Below are positions 11,656 through 22,893 of a stretch of DNA of 64,000 nt, piece by piece. Below the pieces are notes generated by a model, which made no database searches, was not told where the DNA came from, and saw only the letters and a program-made list of their open reading frames with translations. Numbering within the stretch: position 1 is the first letter of the stretch; the number at the start of each line of letters is the position of its first letter. Made by a program: the position numbers and the translations under genes. The stretch lies in contig JAQFVV010006197.1 in assembly GCA_028023455.1 (NCBI GenBank), forward strand, positions 15,745,254-15,809,253. The letters are read 5' to 3'. Origin of the DNA: Epiperipatus broadwayi (lineage: Eukaryota; Onychophora; Udeonychophora; Euonychophora; Peripatidae).

Positions 11656-11895
11656 AAATGTATAGTAAAATATATGCAAATACAATCTGGACATAACTTC
11701 ACACCTGCCAATCCCATAATATTGTGCTCAGAATCAAATGATCACAAAAGAAAAATAAAGGAGGCATTTTACATCAATGGAAACATCCATGCCATTAATA
11801 GAAAAGACACTTGCTTTGAGATCTCGAAGAAATGGGCTACGCAATACTAGCTTATTTGAATATTTGTATTTGCATATATTTTACTATACATTTTA

Positions 11896-11946
11896 TGAAG
11901 GCTATGAATATGAGGCATGGATCCTCAAAAACGTTAAGCCGATAAA
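11896..11946 (+). ncRNA. Penelope-type hammerhead-like motif, right arm
   Basis: GGCU AUGAAUAUGA, stem II GAGG/CCUC, AAAA (the G of GAAA is mutated), AACGUU, A, AGCC. Same unusual first box as the copy at 23393-23437. Confidence 0.4.
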
Positions 11947-11990
11947 CTTTAATACTAATTTATATCTTCTCTAATTAACAATTATATATT

Positions 11991-13796
11991 TTACATATAG
12001 TGAGAAGTAAAGCTATATTTAGTTTATATATGTTTTTTTCAATATAAATATATATATATATAAACATTACATGATAATAGCCCAAACTTGATCACTACCA
12101 GAAATCTTCAATCTGTTATATACTTCTCATTCTAGTCAAACAGGTTGCCTTGATACCATATTTCAGATTCCTAATGTTGATAAGCCTGGGTTATTATCAT
12201 GAAATTTATAATTGTTGAATCATCTAGCTTTATGCAAAATCCAAGTTTAATATATATGTATTGTGTAATATACTGAAGATGATAATAGTTTAAAATACAT
12301 GATCTGTGCATGCTAATCCACCAAAACATCATAAAATATAAGGTTTCTTAAAGTATACTAACTCTAAACAGTGGCTATATAAACCCAATTCATATAAATC
12401 TTACATAGATATATCAATTATAATACAGTATAAATATAATGTTAATTACTATAAGACCTCATCTGCAATAAAACATGCAGTATTATCATGAAAAAGTGAG
12501 GTGAAGATTTATTATTGTATTTACAAAATATATACATATTTGTTATTCCATAAGATAAAATGAATTTTTATTATTCTATATCTTTCCTCCAACACATTCA
12601 TGGTATATTAATTAACCAATCCATGGAGAGAATCATTAGTTGAAAAAAGCAAGGTTGTGGACATCAAAATCATGGTTTTATATTGGTTTACTATTATATT
12701 TATGATAACAGATTCAAACCACGAGCATGACTTTCCCTAACTTTTTTTCTCATTAATCACTTATCACATGTTTATAGTGTATAGAATAGATAGAAAGATA
12801 AATAAAAATAATAATGAAATTAAATTATGAAAAAATTATTTAGAAACAACAAACATTTTTTAAAATATAAATTATGGATTAATAATGTGGCAAGATAATA
12901 AAAAGTATATATAATTATTTATAAGCTCTAGCATACAAATATGAATATATATTTTTATTAACAATTTCCTCTCAAAACATTTTTTTGTTGTTGGTGGTGG
13001 TAATTGTAGGTTATAACAGTTCAAACAGCAACTCTATTAATACAGATTTAACAAATTTCTTATCATAGAATTTTTCTAGAACAAATGTTGATGTCAAGAG
13101 GAAAATAATATAGTTTTAATTAGATATCTGTCCTTGCTCCACTTTAAATTAAATATCCATTTAAAACAAACATAAAGAAAAAAAATTTAAATTCATATCT
13201 ACATATCAGAAAATTTATTTTGCTAGTTTAATAACTTACTAATCTATAACCATTTATAGAAAAGCATATTGAAATTTATGAACCCATTTATTTTAAACAT
13301 AATGTCTGTTAGTTTCAAATTTCTTTCTGGGAATATATTCTTGTTTGGAGAATTTTGGTAAAGTGAATACATGATGCTTATTTGTATTAACTTAGTGCAT
13401 GTTTGTAAAAATTTTCTACATTTCTATGCTTTCTAAAATAATTTGTTTTTTAGTTGGCAAAATGATAATTAATTAAAAATTTTATAGAATAATTATTTAA
13501 TTAGCAAGACTAATGTTCTCATTTATCCAAAAACTATAAAATTTAACCTTTAAAAAAACAAGAAGCATTAGCTTTTTCTATATTTTAATACTTTTTTAGC
13601 TCATCTAATCTTCAGTTATATTAATCTCTTGAATATTATCATCTTTCTTGTAAAAGATTTATTGGCAATTGTTCAATCTTTATGTCAAGAAAAAAAGATT
13701 TTAACAGTATATTTGATTATAGAACAAAACAAAGATACATGATATTGTTTTTTTCTACTATAGATATATTTAAATAATAAATGACCAAATGTATTT
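11991..13796. other. AT-rich DNA, nothing recognised
   Basis: I see no coding region, RNA gene or clear mobile element here. There is a (TA)n-like stretch near 12049-12062. Confidence 0.5.
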
Positions 13797-14025
13797 ATAG
13801 TAATAATCAGCCATTAAGCTAATGCACATGCGCTTTGTGGATTTTAACTATAAATGAATACTCTCACTGCCAAACACAAGATAAAGTCTTTGTGAAAAGA
13901 TAGAATAAATCCATCTATCCTTTCACAAAGACTTTATCTTGTGCTTGGAAGTGAGATTATTCATTTATAGTTAACAATTCACAAAGCACATGTGCATTAG
14001 CTTAATGGCTGATGATTACTATTAC
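13797..14025. repeat. Foldback element / MITE, ~100-bp arms
   Basis: AATCAGCCATTAAGCTAATG at the left is matched by CATTAGCTTAATGGCTGAT at the right, and the inner CACAAGATAAAGTCTTTGTG is matched by CACAAAGACTTTATCTTGTG. The loop is about 20 bp. Conservation of the arms is high, so it is probably a young insertion or kept in register by hairpin-mediated correction. Confidence 0.8.
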
Positions 14026-16024
14026 ATTTTATAAAAACATTGTGCTATATAAAATAAATATATCATTTACAAATGTATTTATATAAACAAACAAAAAAAT
14101 TTAATATCATTAATGTAACCCATACTTTAAAAATTAATATATAATGAAAATGAGTACTTTTTCAATAAGTGAGCGAACCATTTTACTTATGTGGGTATAA
14201 TTTGTAAAGCCATACATTAGACATATCAAAATATAATGGCAATATAATGCAATATTGATATTTTTAGCATGTTATTCCTCCCAGGAATATAAATTTATCC
14301 TGCTACATGTTGTAAAAGCAAAATGTAATGAACCATAATATATCATGCATGCAAATTATATATATTTAATAACACATAAATATGTAAATGTGTTATAGCA
14401 TATAGATAAAAGGTAGATTTTATCTTTACTAAATAGACTGAATCTGGAAATGCAAATGAATAGTTAAGTTAAAGACAAGATGGCATAAACATTTCTCAAG
14501 GCTTACAACAAATCACATCTCTAAATGAAAAAAAAAACCCAGAATTATGATGATTTACATGAGCTCTTATACGTGTAAAATGTTTTTCCATGTATTTGCA
14601 AAGAAAAAAAAAATCATTAATGCAATTTATAACATTAATTTGTTCTTTAACGTTTTTTGTGCATAAGGAGAGTCATAAACTTTGCACTATATATAATATC
14701 ATAAATTTTATTTACTATCTTTAACATTACACTGTAAGGTTGACTGTATTAGAGTCCAAATAGTGCTGCTATAGTTTACAATTGTTAATACTAAAGACAT
14801 AAAAAAAAATATTCCTAAGTTTCGCTCTTAAAGAATGTTACTCCTCTAAAGATAACTCCACAACTTTAAATGCTTCAGAGCATAAATATTATAAATGACT
14901 TGAAAATTGTAATTAAGCATCTAAAACAATATCTAAATATACATTCATTTACTCTCAAAATATTATTTTCTTTAAACATATAATTAAATCCTATGGAATT
15001 TATTTTTTTAAAAAAGAAATCTTTTTTGTTTTATTCTCATTTATATTCAGGTAATTGTGTAGTGGTAGCCAGATATAATGTCATTTAAATTAAAAATTTG
15101 TATATGAACAGAAAAGTTCCAATCTCTGAAAAACATGAGAATCATTAAAATAGTAATCTCATTAATAACCCAAATATTTCATAAAATATGGCATTTTGTG
15201 TGAAAAAATATATAAATCTATCTAACAATGGTTTAATTAATCCCAGATAATCTAACTTACTGATAAAAATAAAATGGTAAAATACCATAGACAAATCAGA
15301 AAATTGTGTGAATTTGATTTTGATTATCAATAACATATGATTCAACATCAGTAAAATAAATCATGTTTGTAATAATAGATTTATTTTTTATAAACTTCCG
15401 ACTAAAATTCTTCAGATAAGTATAATCAGTTCATATATAACTAATTCAAATAGTTTAATTAAAAACTGATAAAATCAAAAATAGTTTATACTTTTCAAAT
15501 CACATATAAGAACTATTTCAATAATTTTGTATCTATTAGGAAAAAGTGATTTTTGAATGGAAAGATTAAAAATGGAAAAAAGTAGGAGCAGAATATTCCT
15601 GTAATCATTAAAAGTACATTTAAATATGCCCTCAAAAACTAACCAAAGATTTATTTTTGTCTATAAAAGCTGCCAACATTTGTTGAAGACTACAGTTTAT
15701 ACAAGGCAGTGAATCAGAAATAACAGTATAGTTGGAGAAGTATAAATAATTAGAAGATGAAATATTACTAGAAAAAGAAAAAAATCTGTAAAACAATTAG
15801 ATAATAACAAAAGATAATTTATTTATATCATTGACTTGAATGAGGATTCACAATTTGCCTTTTTATTTCTTTTCATAAATTTTTAAAATCTGCTCTTTGC
15901 CACTTTGGCAATAGATACAAGATTCATAAAAAATATTGTAATAAAAAAATTGCAGACATAAACAATTTAAAATATTTATGTTTAGCATTAACTGTTTTTA
16001 TAATTTATTACAGAATTAGATAGG
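14026..16024. other. AT-rich DNA, nothing recognised
   Basis: No supported gene or element. The reading frames seen here are short and AT-biased. Confidence 0.5.
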
Positions 16025-16197
16025 AAAATTAGTTATAAGCCATAAACATCACATGATCACCATTTCTTATGCTTGCTCATAACTTTTATTAAAACAGGCA
16101 AAACTCTCTATACGTACTGCCACTCAGTACTAAACAGAGTAATCAATGAATGCCGGAAGGCTTGTGCATAAAATCACCATCTAGTGCCTATTTACCC

Positions 16198-16252
16198 AAT
16201 ATCTCCAGACTAGTTTCTGCCTTGTGGCCTTCATTAATGAGAAGCCTTAAAT
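16198..16252 (-). ncRNA. Type-I hammerhead ribozyme, family B, core mutated
   Basis: Minus strand: UUCUCA, UUAAUGA (expected CUGAUGA), stem II containing GCC ACAA GGC, GAAA, ACUAGU, C, UGGAGA. Two changes in the first core box should abolish activity. Stem I pairing (UCU/AGA and CA/UG) and GAAA are kept. Confidence 0.65.
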
Positions 16253-16605
16253 CTGAGAGCACTGCACCTACATCTTAGGATCTAATGCAACCCTCCAGCA
16301 GCCACCTTTTATTTCTACTTAACTACAAGGCTATGAGTCTTAAATTGAAAACACTATAATATTTTCAATCCATGCTCATTAGCTTATATAGTCATATAGG
16401 TCTGAATTCAGTTCACTACCTATACATTTTGGTGTCTTGGGTTTTTTAATAACCATAGGCACCACCATCCTATTAGGCAGGATTAGTTTTAAGCCAATAA
16501 ATATCACATGATTACCATTTCTTATGCTTACTCATAACTGCTATTAAAATGGGCAAAACTCTGTACATGTATGCCATTCAGATCTAGGTGCAGTGCTCTC
16601 AGATC

Positions 16606-16660
16606 CAAGGCTCCTCACTGATGAAGGCTACAAGCCAGAAACTAGTCTGGGGATATTGGA
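16606..16660 (+). ncRNA. Type-I hammerhead ribozyme, family B, intact core
   Basis: CUGAUGA at 16618-16624; stem II GGC UACAA GCC at 16626-16636, with an A/A mismatch at its base; GAAA at 16638-16641. The minimal stem III is the palindrome ACUAGU (16641-16646), and the cleavage-site nucleotide is C16647. Stem I is UCCUCA (16612-16617) with UGGGGA (16648-16653), six pairs including one G-U. A 2-bp hairpin stem III made of a 6-nt palindrome suggests efficient cleavage as a dimer, as known for small stem-III hammerheads. Confidence 0.75.
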
Positions 16661-16770
16661 TGAGTAGGCACTAGATGGGGATTTTATGCACAAGCCTTCT
16701 GGCATCCATCAATTACTCTGGCTTGCATTGAGTGGCAATATGTATAGAGAGTTTTTCCTGTGAAAATTAG

Positions 16771-17325
16771 TTACATGATTCATCTTCAATGGAACAAATT
16801 TAGATACCAACAAATTAATTATTCCATCAAATTTTACAGCCACAGTATCTGAATCCAAACAATTATGAACATCATTCCAAAAAGCACTAAATAACTCTAA
16901 GGATAGTTTAAAATAGACTTTTTTTAAAATTCCTAACTGTTGATGGAAAAAAGGTATATTTCTCTAAAAGTAACAAAAACATAGAAAGAGGTAATACAGT
17001 ATATCAAGCTCCACAGGGGAAGTATTCTTACACACTCTAATAGTATTAGAAGCAGACATGATCTAGAACTTTAATATAATATAAAATAAAGTACTATTAT
17101 ATAACGGTAATAATAGTAGATATATTATAAAAATAATATAAAAAAGCTTTTTTCGATATTTTTTTTTGTTTTTATCAATATGGTGGAATCTATTTTAAAG
17201 TTTCAATTTACATTATGATAATTCAATAATAAAAAGTTAATTAGAGAGGTTTGAACCCAGTTTTTCAAGATCCCTTTAGTCATCCACTTTATTCTATATA
17301 ACCGATATACATGACCACATACACA
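16771..17325. other. AT-rich DNA, nothing recognised
   Basis: No supported gene. It lies between family B and family C repeats. Confidence 0.4.
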
Positions 17326-17560
17326 TAAAAAGGATAAACGATCTCCAATATATGTATTTTATGCTAAACCAGAACTCATCAATTGGTCCAGATCATTATC
17401 TCCCACACATATATACAATCAGTGCTCGGTTCATATTAAGATAGCAAATCTTCAAACTTTAATGGACAGACTTCAATCTTCACTCTCCAACTCTTCAGCC
17501 ATCCATATCATTGAAAATCTGATGATGGCATGTTCAAAGCCCCTGTTTGCCAATTGAACA
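17326..17560 (-). repeat. Family C hammerhead repeat, copy 1 (partial)
   Basis: Minus-strand copy sharing GTCCATTAAAGT, GGCTATCTTAATAT, GAGCACTGATTG and ATATATGTGTGGGAGAT with the copies at 18530-18835, 27200-27690, 30600-31015 and 44760-45790. Confidence 0.75.
17339..17403 (-). ncRNA. Type-I hammerhead ribozyme, family C copy 1, decayed
   Basis: Minus strand: GGACCAA UUGAUGA, then a stem II region ending in GGUUUAGCAU, AAAA, UACAUAUA, UUGG. The first C of CUGAUGA and the G of GAAA are mutated. Stem I ACCAA/UUGG is retained. Confidence 0.65.
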
Positions 17561-17689
17561 ATGAATATTACAGGTTCTGTATATGATTGCCGCAAGGAAC
17601 TTATTATTTTTTTAGTAAAATTTCAATCCATATATATTCATTATTAGATTAGCAATAACACAACCTTTTAAATAACTGAAATACAGGCT

Positions 17690-17850
17690 TATTATATACC
17701 TGTATCTATATATGTAATATATAGGATATATTAGCACAGACTTTCACACAACCCACTACTCTATCTCCTATCACTGATACACTTGAACACATATGTGTTG
17801 AAAAGATAAATAATCACCAATATACGTATATTGGTGATTATTTATCTTTA
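17690..17850. repeat. Family C fragment ending in a perfect 48-bp palindrome
   Basis: A minus-oriented family C 5' flank (ACACTTGAACACATATGTG...) runs into 17802-17849, a perfect palindrome centred on ATAC|GTAT. The centre is exactly the self-complementary stem III of the family C ribozyme, and the arms are its stem I 3' side (CACCAA / TTGGTG and onward). The catalytic boxes are absent. Confidence 0.8.
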
Positions 17851-18529
17851 CAACCTTTTAAAGCAAATTATTTCTATTTAATGCAATTAAAACTCCCCCA
17901 TCTCTTAACAAATTGGGTGATAATCTATCATTATAAATTATTATATCATCAAACAGAGATTCATTCTGATATTCATCGGTTCAATCATATTTTAGTTAGA
18001 AAAAACATATCATAATTCTACGTTAATGATTTTTTTTAAAAAATTAAGTTGCCTTTGAACGAAGGCTTCTGACATTATAACAAAAATATAAATTATTACA
18101 AATACAATCCACTAAAAATTACAATTCAGATCAATGAAATATGAATTAATTAGTTTTATAATCAGTGATAACTCTGTTAACAGTAAATATTGATTTTATT
18201 TATACTCGAAATCTATTGTTCATTTATTAGGATTAGTATTAATATTACGTAAGAACATGAAGTATGTATAAGAGCATAGTGATAATGTATTTATTTATAT
18301 GTTAAAGTAATTAACATGTCAGGCTTTAGATAAGTTTTAATTCCGCATATCTACTTGTGTATATATTTGCACCTACAAATATATATACACACAGTCGTCT
18401 CCTATATCTATGATTTTAATTATCCATGATTTTTTTTTTTTTAAGATAAAAATATAGATTTTTTTTTTTTTAAAAAAAAAATCAATTTAAATCAGTTACT
18501 TTCTATAAATGGAGGCCTCAGGGTGGCCT

Positions 18530-18835
18530 TTGAGCATTCCATCATCAGATTTTCAATTGGGTGGACGGTTGAAGAGTTGGAGTGTGGAGTAGATTGAAGC
18601 CTGTACATTAAAGTATAAGGATTGGCTATCTTAATATATATCTGAGCACTTATAGCATATATGTGTAGAGATGGTAATCTGGACCAACTGATGATTGCTG
18701 GTTTAGCATGAAATACGTATATTGGTGATTATTTATCTTTTCAACATATATGTGTTCAAGTGTATCAGTGTTATGAGATAGTGTGGAGAGTGGTGGGTCA
18801 TGTGAAAGTCTGTGCTCATATATCTTAGATATTTA
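18530..18835 (+). repeat. Family C hammerhead repeat, copy 3
   Basis: Plus-strand copy from GCATTCCATCATCAGATTTT through the ribozyme to GAAAGTCTGTGCTCATAT. A T/A homopolymer tract precedes it at 18430-18482. Confidence 0.75.
18668..18742 (+). ncRNA. Type-I hammerhead ribozyme, family C copy 3, intact core
   Basis: CUGAUGA at 18688-18694; stem II UGC UGGUUUA GCA between 18696 and 18708; GAAA at 18710-18713. Stem III is the 8-nt palindrome AUACGUAU (18713-18720), and the cleavage-site nucleotide is A18721. Stem I pairs ACCAA (18683-18687) with UUGGU (18722-18726), and an outer helix pairs GGUAAUC with GAUUAUU across an internal loop. All expected core residues are present. Confidence 0.8.
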
Positions 18836-20018
18836 ACAACTAACTAAAGATAATTATTTAAATTAAAAAATCATTTTCTTTTAAAATATTAAAATAGTAG
18901 TTTTTAGGATTACCATCTCTCTTTATACTCCCTTGTCTAAAATGCATATTAGCTTAAAATTTATTTATTTATTTTTATTCAACAATTGAATGTAGTTTAT
19001 TTTAAAAGATAAGAAAGAATTTTTTTGTTCTTGAATATTTTTCCTCCCCTTCAATTAAATAAAGCTATAGATAAAAATAATAGATAGTTTATTGCAATTA
19101 TGTTTAATAAACTATTAAGGTTTACCAAACTTGTGTTTTCAATATAGGTGTGTGCATGTACATATTGTATACATGTTAAATACATATTTATTATTTTCAT
19201 ATATAATTATATTGTCTACACTAAATATGCATATTTTATATGGTTCACTATGAACCATAAATTTTGATAGTCATGATATGGCTTAGAATTAAATGTCATG
19301 AATATAAGAGACTATTTGCATATACACAGATATTATGAAGAAGATATAACAGAATAAACAAAAAGAGTAATCTGTTCCTTGTGATTGTGATGTGTGTTCA
19401 TAGTTGGGTGACTTCTTTTTGTTATCAAATGCATGGGCACTTGAATTATAAATACATCAGTTGGTTACAATATGATATTTTTCAGAGATTTTCACTTATT
19501 GACTGCAAAATTAGCTTATCTTACTGAATGAAGATTGTGATAGTGGAATAAAGTAACTATGATGTTAATACTATTTATTTCATTCAAATTGCTTTAAATC
19601 TATATATTGTTATAAACCAAGAACACTATACAATAGACATCAACTTGCAAATAATTATTTTAGAATTCAGAATAAAAAAATATACAGAGTCTCACAATAT
19701 ATATTTGTCCAAAAGTATGCAATTTATATTTCAAATAGAGTTTAATATTTATTATTGTAAACATGCATTAGTCATGTAATTTTAAAATTTAAAAAAAAAA
19801 TTCAAATAATCTATTGGTTGGGAGTCATGCAACAGTTGAGCACCAAAATCATGATCTGTGAGAATAACAATTCCATTCAATTGACCAAACTATTTGTCCT
19901 AACTTTATTTAGCTAAATGACAGAAGACAATAAAAAAACTACTTCTATAAATAAAGAAAAAAGGCATATAAAATATTTTGATACTTAAATGATTCTGTTT
20001 ATAATCTCTATTTACTTT
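18836..20018. other. AT-rich DNA, nothing recognised
   Basis: Likely intron or 3' flank of the galactosyltransferase gene on the minus strand. I see no further exon. Confidence 0.4.
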
Positions 20019-20063
20019 TTAACTATATATTTCTAAGTTATAAAAGGAATGTGTAGAGTTTAC

Positions 20064-20716
20064 CTTAACTGCTCCATGAACATCATATTTATAAAACCAA
20101 TCTGGATATCGTCCACTAAAATGGTCTTGTAAGGAAAAAGGCAAAAATCTTTCTCTTCCAAAAGAGTCCCGAGTATCAACAGGGTAGGCCCCTGCCCTCC
20201 TTAAACAATCACAAATTTTCCAATCTTCCCCTGGTCCAAAAGGTATGCACTCTGCATCTTTATATTTTAACTGTGAATAAAGCTTTCTTAATGCTTCTTT
20301 GGTCAATATTAAACCTGCACCTCCACTCATATAAGTTATATTAAAATTTGGTTCTCTGAATAAACGTCCATAAAATTCAGGCACATTTGGATTTTTGGTT
20401 GAAAGAAAGTCCCTCAAATTGCTCACTATGACATATGTGTCATCATCAGTCTTCATAAAAAAATCCACTTTGTTAAAATATTTTTCATATATATAAATCC
20501 AGGCTCTTTTAACTTTTAAGGAATTTAAACTTTTGCTTTCACGATCTGAGATGTTCAGTCCAATTGTAGGAAAAGAAGTGTTTTCAATAGTGCTCATGTA
20601 CAGAGTAATATCACATCGAGGACCCCATGTCTTTTTAATATAAACAGTCTTTGTTTCCAAATTATTTGGATTCGTTAATATCCAGCATAATATCCTTACT
20701 GGAGAATTTGGTAATT
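20064..20716 (-). CDS. C1GALT1: Internal exon of a core-1 beta-1,3-galactosyltransferase (GT31 family)
   Basis: Encodes about 217 residues of the catalytic domain of glycoprotein-N-acetylgalactosamine 3-beta-galactosyltransferase. This type II Golgi enzyme adds Gal from UDP-Gal to GalNAc-Ser/Thr to make core-1 O-glycans. Counting residues of the enclosing open frame (initial codon at 20753), VRILCWILTNP is at 19-29, the metal-binding DDD (KTDDDTYV) at 103-105, GGAG at 144-147, the EDW motif at 176-178 and DTRD at 193-196. The exon begins after a strong acceptor (pyrimidine tract then CTAG) at 20717-20720. It ends AAG|GTAAAC with the donor at 20063-20062, so the intron phase is 1 upstream and 0 downstream. 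The N-terminal membrane anchor and the C-terminal Cys-rich end are not found in the window. Apart from those missing ends the reading frame is uninterrupted, and its base composition is richer than the flanks. It could be a paralog in an expanded family. Confidence 0.9.
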
Positions 20717-20804
20717 CTAGAAAAGAAAAGTAAGATGAGATTTTAATAATCATAATTCACAAGTATAATTCATAATTTACAATTTTTATGTATTAAAATT
20801 TATT

Positions 20805-21035
20805 ATAATTTAAAACAGGCAAAACTCTCCATACAGTAGTGCCACTCAGTGCAAGCAATAGTAACCAATGGATGTCAGAAGGCTTGCACATAAAATCCCT
20901 ATCTAGTGCCTACTCATCCAATATTCATTGGTTACTCTTGCTTACCCTGAGTGGCACTGCTGTATGGAAAATTTTGCCTGTTTTAATAATAGTTATGAAA
21001 AAGCATAAGACAAGGTGATCACGTGATGTTTAGTG
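20805..21035. repeat. Family B foldback lacking the ribozyme
   Basis: ACAGGCAAAACTCTCCATAC...AGTGCCACTCAGTGCAAGC is mirrored by GCTTACCCTGAGTGGCACTG...GTATGG...TTGCCTGTTTTA. The left half also includes AAATCCCTATCTAGTGCCTA, which lies just outside the ribozyme in full copies. It sits about 90 bp upstream of the exon, in intron sequence. Confidence 0.75.
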
Positions 21036-21640
21036 GTTTATTATAATTTATGATAAAAGTAATCCACACATTTTTTATTATCAATTTAGCAATCTCACAC
21101 AGGGATAATACTGTTTAATATGCTGTCACTTAATATTTTAATAAATATGATATAAACTTAAATAATCTACATTTCATTTTTGTAATGTTTCATCAATCTC
21201 AACCACTAAACATATGCTCTGAAATATCAGCTCTAGGCATGCCTCTAAAATAAATATGAAAATATTTAAAATCGAAAAAATTCAAGAAGTAGCAAATTTT
21301 TAAGTTTTATTATTTGTTACCAGTTTCTAATTTGCAAAATATAGATTATGAAAAAGAAAAAATTTTTTGTGTCATGCATTAATTAATTGATATTTAAAAA
21401 ACTGAAATTTAGATGGTAACTTTATAGATGTTCAAAACATTTAAATATACAAATTACAATTAGCACAAAAAAAGAAATATTTTTCAAATGCTAACATTAT
21501 TTAATTAATGTTGATGCCAGATGATACTCAATTTAAGTTCACAAAAATATTTGTATATACATAAGTATTAAATAATTAATTTTTAAAAAACTTAGTTAAA
21601 GAAATTTATCAAATATGATATTAATATCATCTATGTTCTT
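21036..21640. other. AT-rich DNA, nothing recognised
   Basis: Presumed intron of the galactosyltransferase gene. No feature is supported. Confidence 0.4.
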
Positions 21641-21790
21641 TATTACTTTTTACAATGCTTTTTTATAACCCACTATTGACAGTTTCGATTGCATCAGCAA
21701 TCTTCTTCAGAACTATAACAAACACAATACAAACACATGAATACAAATATAGATGAATATACTTCCTATCAAGAAATACCCGGGTGCCAA
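21640..21790 (-). mobile_element. Terminal fragment of a Penelope-like or related element (family D)
   Basis: Shared in opposite orientation with 28560-28710: ACTTTTTACAATGC and GTTTGTTATAGTTCTGA with ATACAAATATAGATGAA. It contains the hammerhead motif listed next. The element type is inferred from the ribozyme style only. Confidence 0.5.
21660..21722 (-). ncRNA. Hammerhead ribozyme, family D copy 1
   Basis: Minus strand: GUUAUAGUU, CUGAAGA (21710-21704), stem II GAUUGC UGAU GCAAUC (six perfect pairs), GAAA (21686-21683), then CUGUC and AAUAGUGGGUUAUAA. AGUU can pair with AAU and UUAUA with UAUAA as stem I. Stem III would be only A-C/G-U, consistent with the minimal stem III of Penelope-associated hammerheads. 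It lies in the sense orientation relative to the nearby galactosyltransferase exon. Confidence 0.6.
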
Positions 21791-22724
21791 TTCTATTGAT
21801 CATAGAATAAACTACTAATCTGATCTTCCTTTGAATTATTACTGAGATTCTTATAATGCTGTCCTACTATAGCTTAGCTCAGTGGGGGATACAGAGATCT
21901 ATAAGGTGCAAAATGCATACTAAACATAAAAGAAAACATTATGAATTAATAGGAGTAAATTATCTATTAAGTTTTAAAATAAATAAATAATTGGAAATTG
22001 ATAAAGTTCCATGTTTAAATTTACAAGTTATAGTTCAACCTCATTTCCTCCCATAATCTAAATGCATCAAACAACCATTACTGTGTGATAGAATTAAATT
22101 AATAAAATAAAGATGCAGTACTTTACTCTACTGTATGGTAAGTTAAAATTAAATATAAAATAAAAATATAGCACTAGTTAATTTTTATTGTACAGTAATT
22201 TAAAATAAATAACTAAATTAGTGTCTAATCTAAATAATAAGGGAATATCTCAGGGAATTAATTTATTGTAAGGCTTAATTTTAAATCCATCCTTTACTAT
22301 AACTACTAATTATCATCATAAAATTAATGACATAAATTAAGCATTGTTCTAATAAAATAGTAGTAGATAGACAATGAAAGAAATAGGGTGCATTTTGATT
22401 TCATCATCTAAAGAACTGAATTCTAAAAATTTCCAGAGAATCATTAATTAATCAAGCACTTCATATGGTGTTTGGATAGAGAGTCAACATCATCAGATCT
22501 GAACATATTCATCATCAACTTTATGGAATAGTGCAATCATACCATATTGGATATGTAAGGGCGTGTGCATATGTGGAAACATAAAACACAAATGCATATC
22601 AAAGAAGAACTCTGAACAAGATTATTAAATAAATAAAACATTTATTTACAAGACATAACTAAATAAATATTTTGCATTTCTAATTTACACATATACATGT
22701 TTTGGATAATTCCAACATCAATAA
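21791..22724. other. AT-rich DNA, nothing recognised
   Basis: No supported gene or element. Confidence 0.4.
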
Positions 22725-22893
22725 CTGAATAGTCTACCTGAGAATAACTAATGTTAAAACAAACTTCCTTGTATTTTATTCCAACCATATACCAGCTACC
22801 AGTCAATTCTGATGAGCCAGTGAGAAGAAACATTTATTAACATTACACTAAACCACAAAAATAATGATAAGCCTCAAATTACCCTCCCTTATA

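Larger units (their letters stand above)
11550..11990 (+). mobile_element. 5'-truncated Penelope-like element flanked by inverted copies of its terminal repeat
   Basis: Positions 11691-11850 translate to a fragment with SGHNFTPANPI, NDHKRKIKEAF and INRKDTCFEISKKW. It matches the C-terminal part of the GIY-YIG protein at 23025-23345 residue for residue at most positions. It is followed by AT-rich 3' sequence, and the sequence at 11860-11985 reappears inverted at 11555-11690 (both contain GAGGCATGGATCCTC and ACGTTAAGCCGATAAA). A Penelope-like element with an inverted terminal arm explains this. The ORF is too short to be functional. Confidence 0.75.
16025..16770. repeat. Family B hammerhead repeat, rearranged inverted dimer
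   Basis: Positions 16031-16130 are repeated directly at 16485-16580 (CATCACATGATCACCATTTC, TTATGCTTGCTCATAAC, AAAACAGGCAAAACTC). The ribozyme part is present once on the minus strand (16198-16252) and once on the plus strand (16606-16660). The outer parts, AGTGGCAATATGTATAGAGA and its complement, form terminal inverted repeats. Other pieces of the family lie at 20805-21035 and 30395-30510, with a scrap at 28705-28740. Confidence 0.75.

Noticed and set aside
14009-14015. CTGATGA in the foldback at 13797-14025
   Set aside because: No GAAA and no complementary flanks, so the match to the core box is probably chance.
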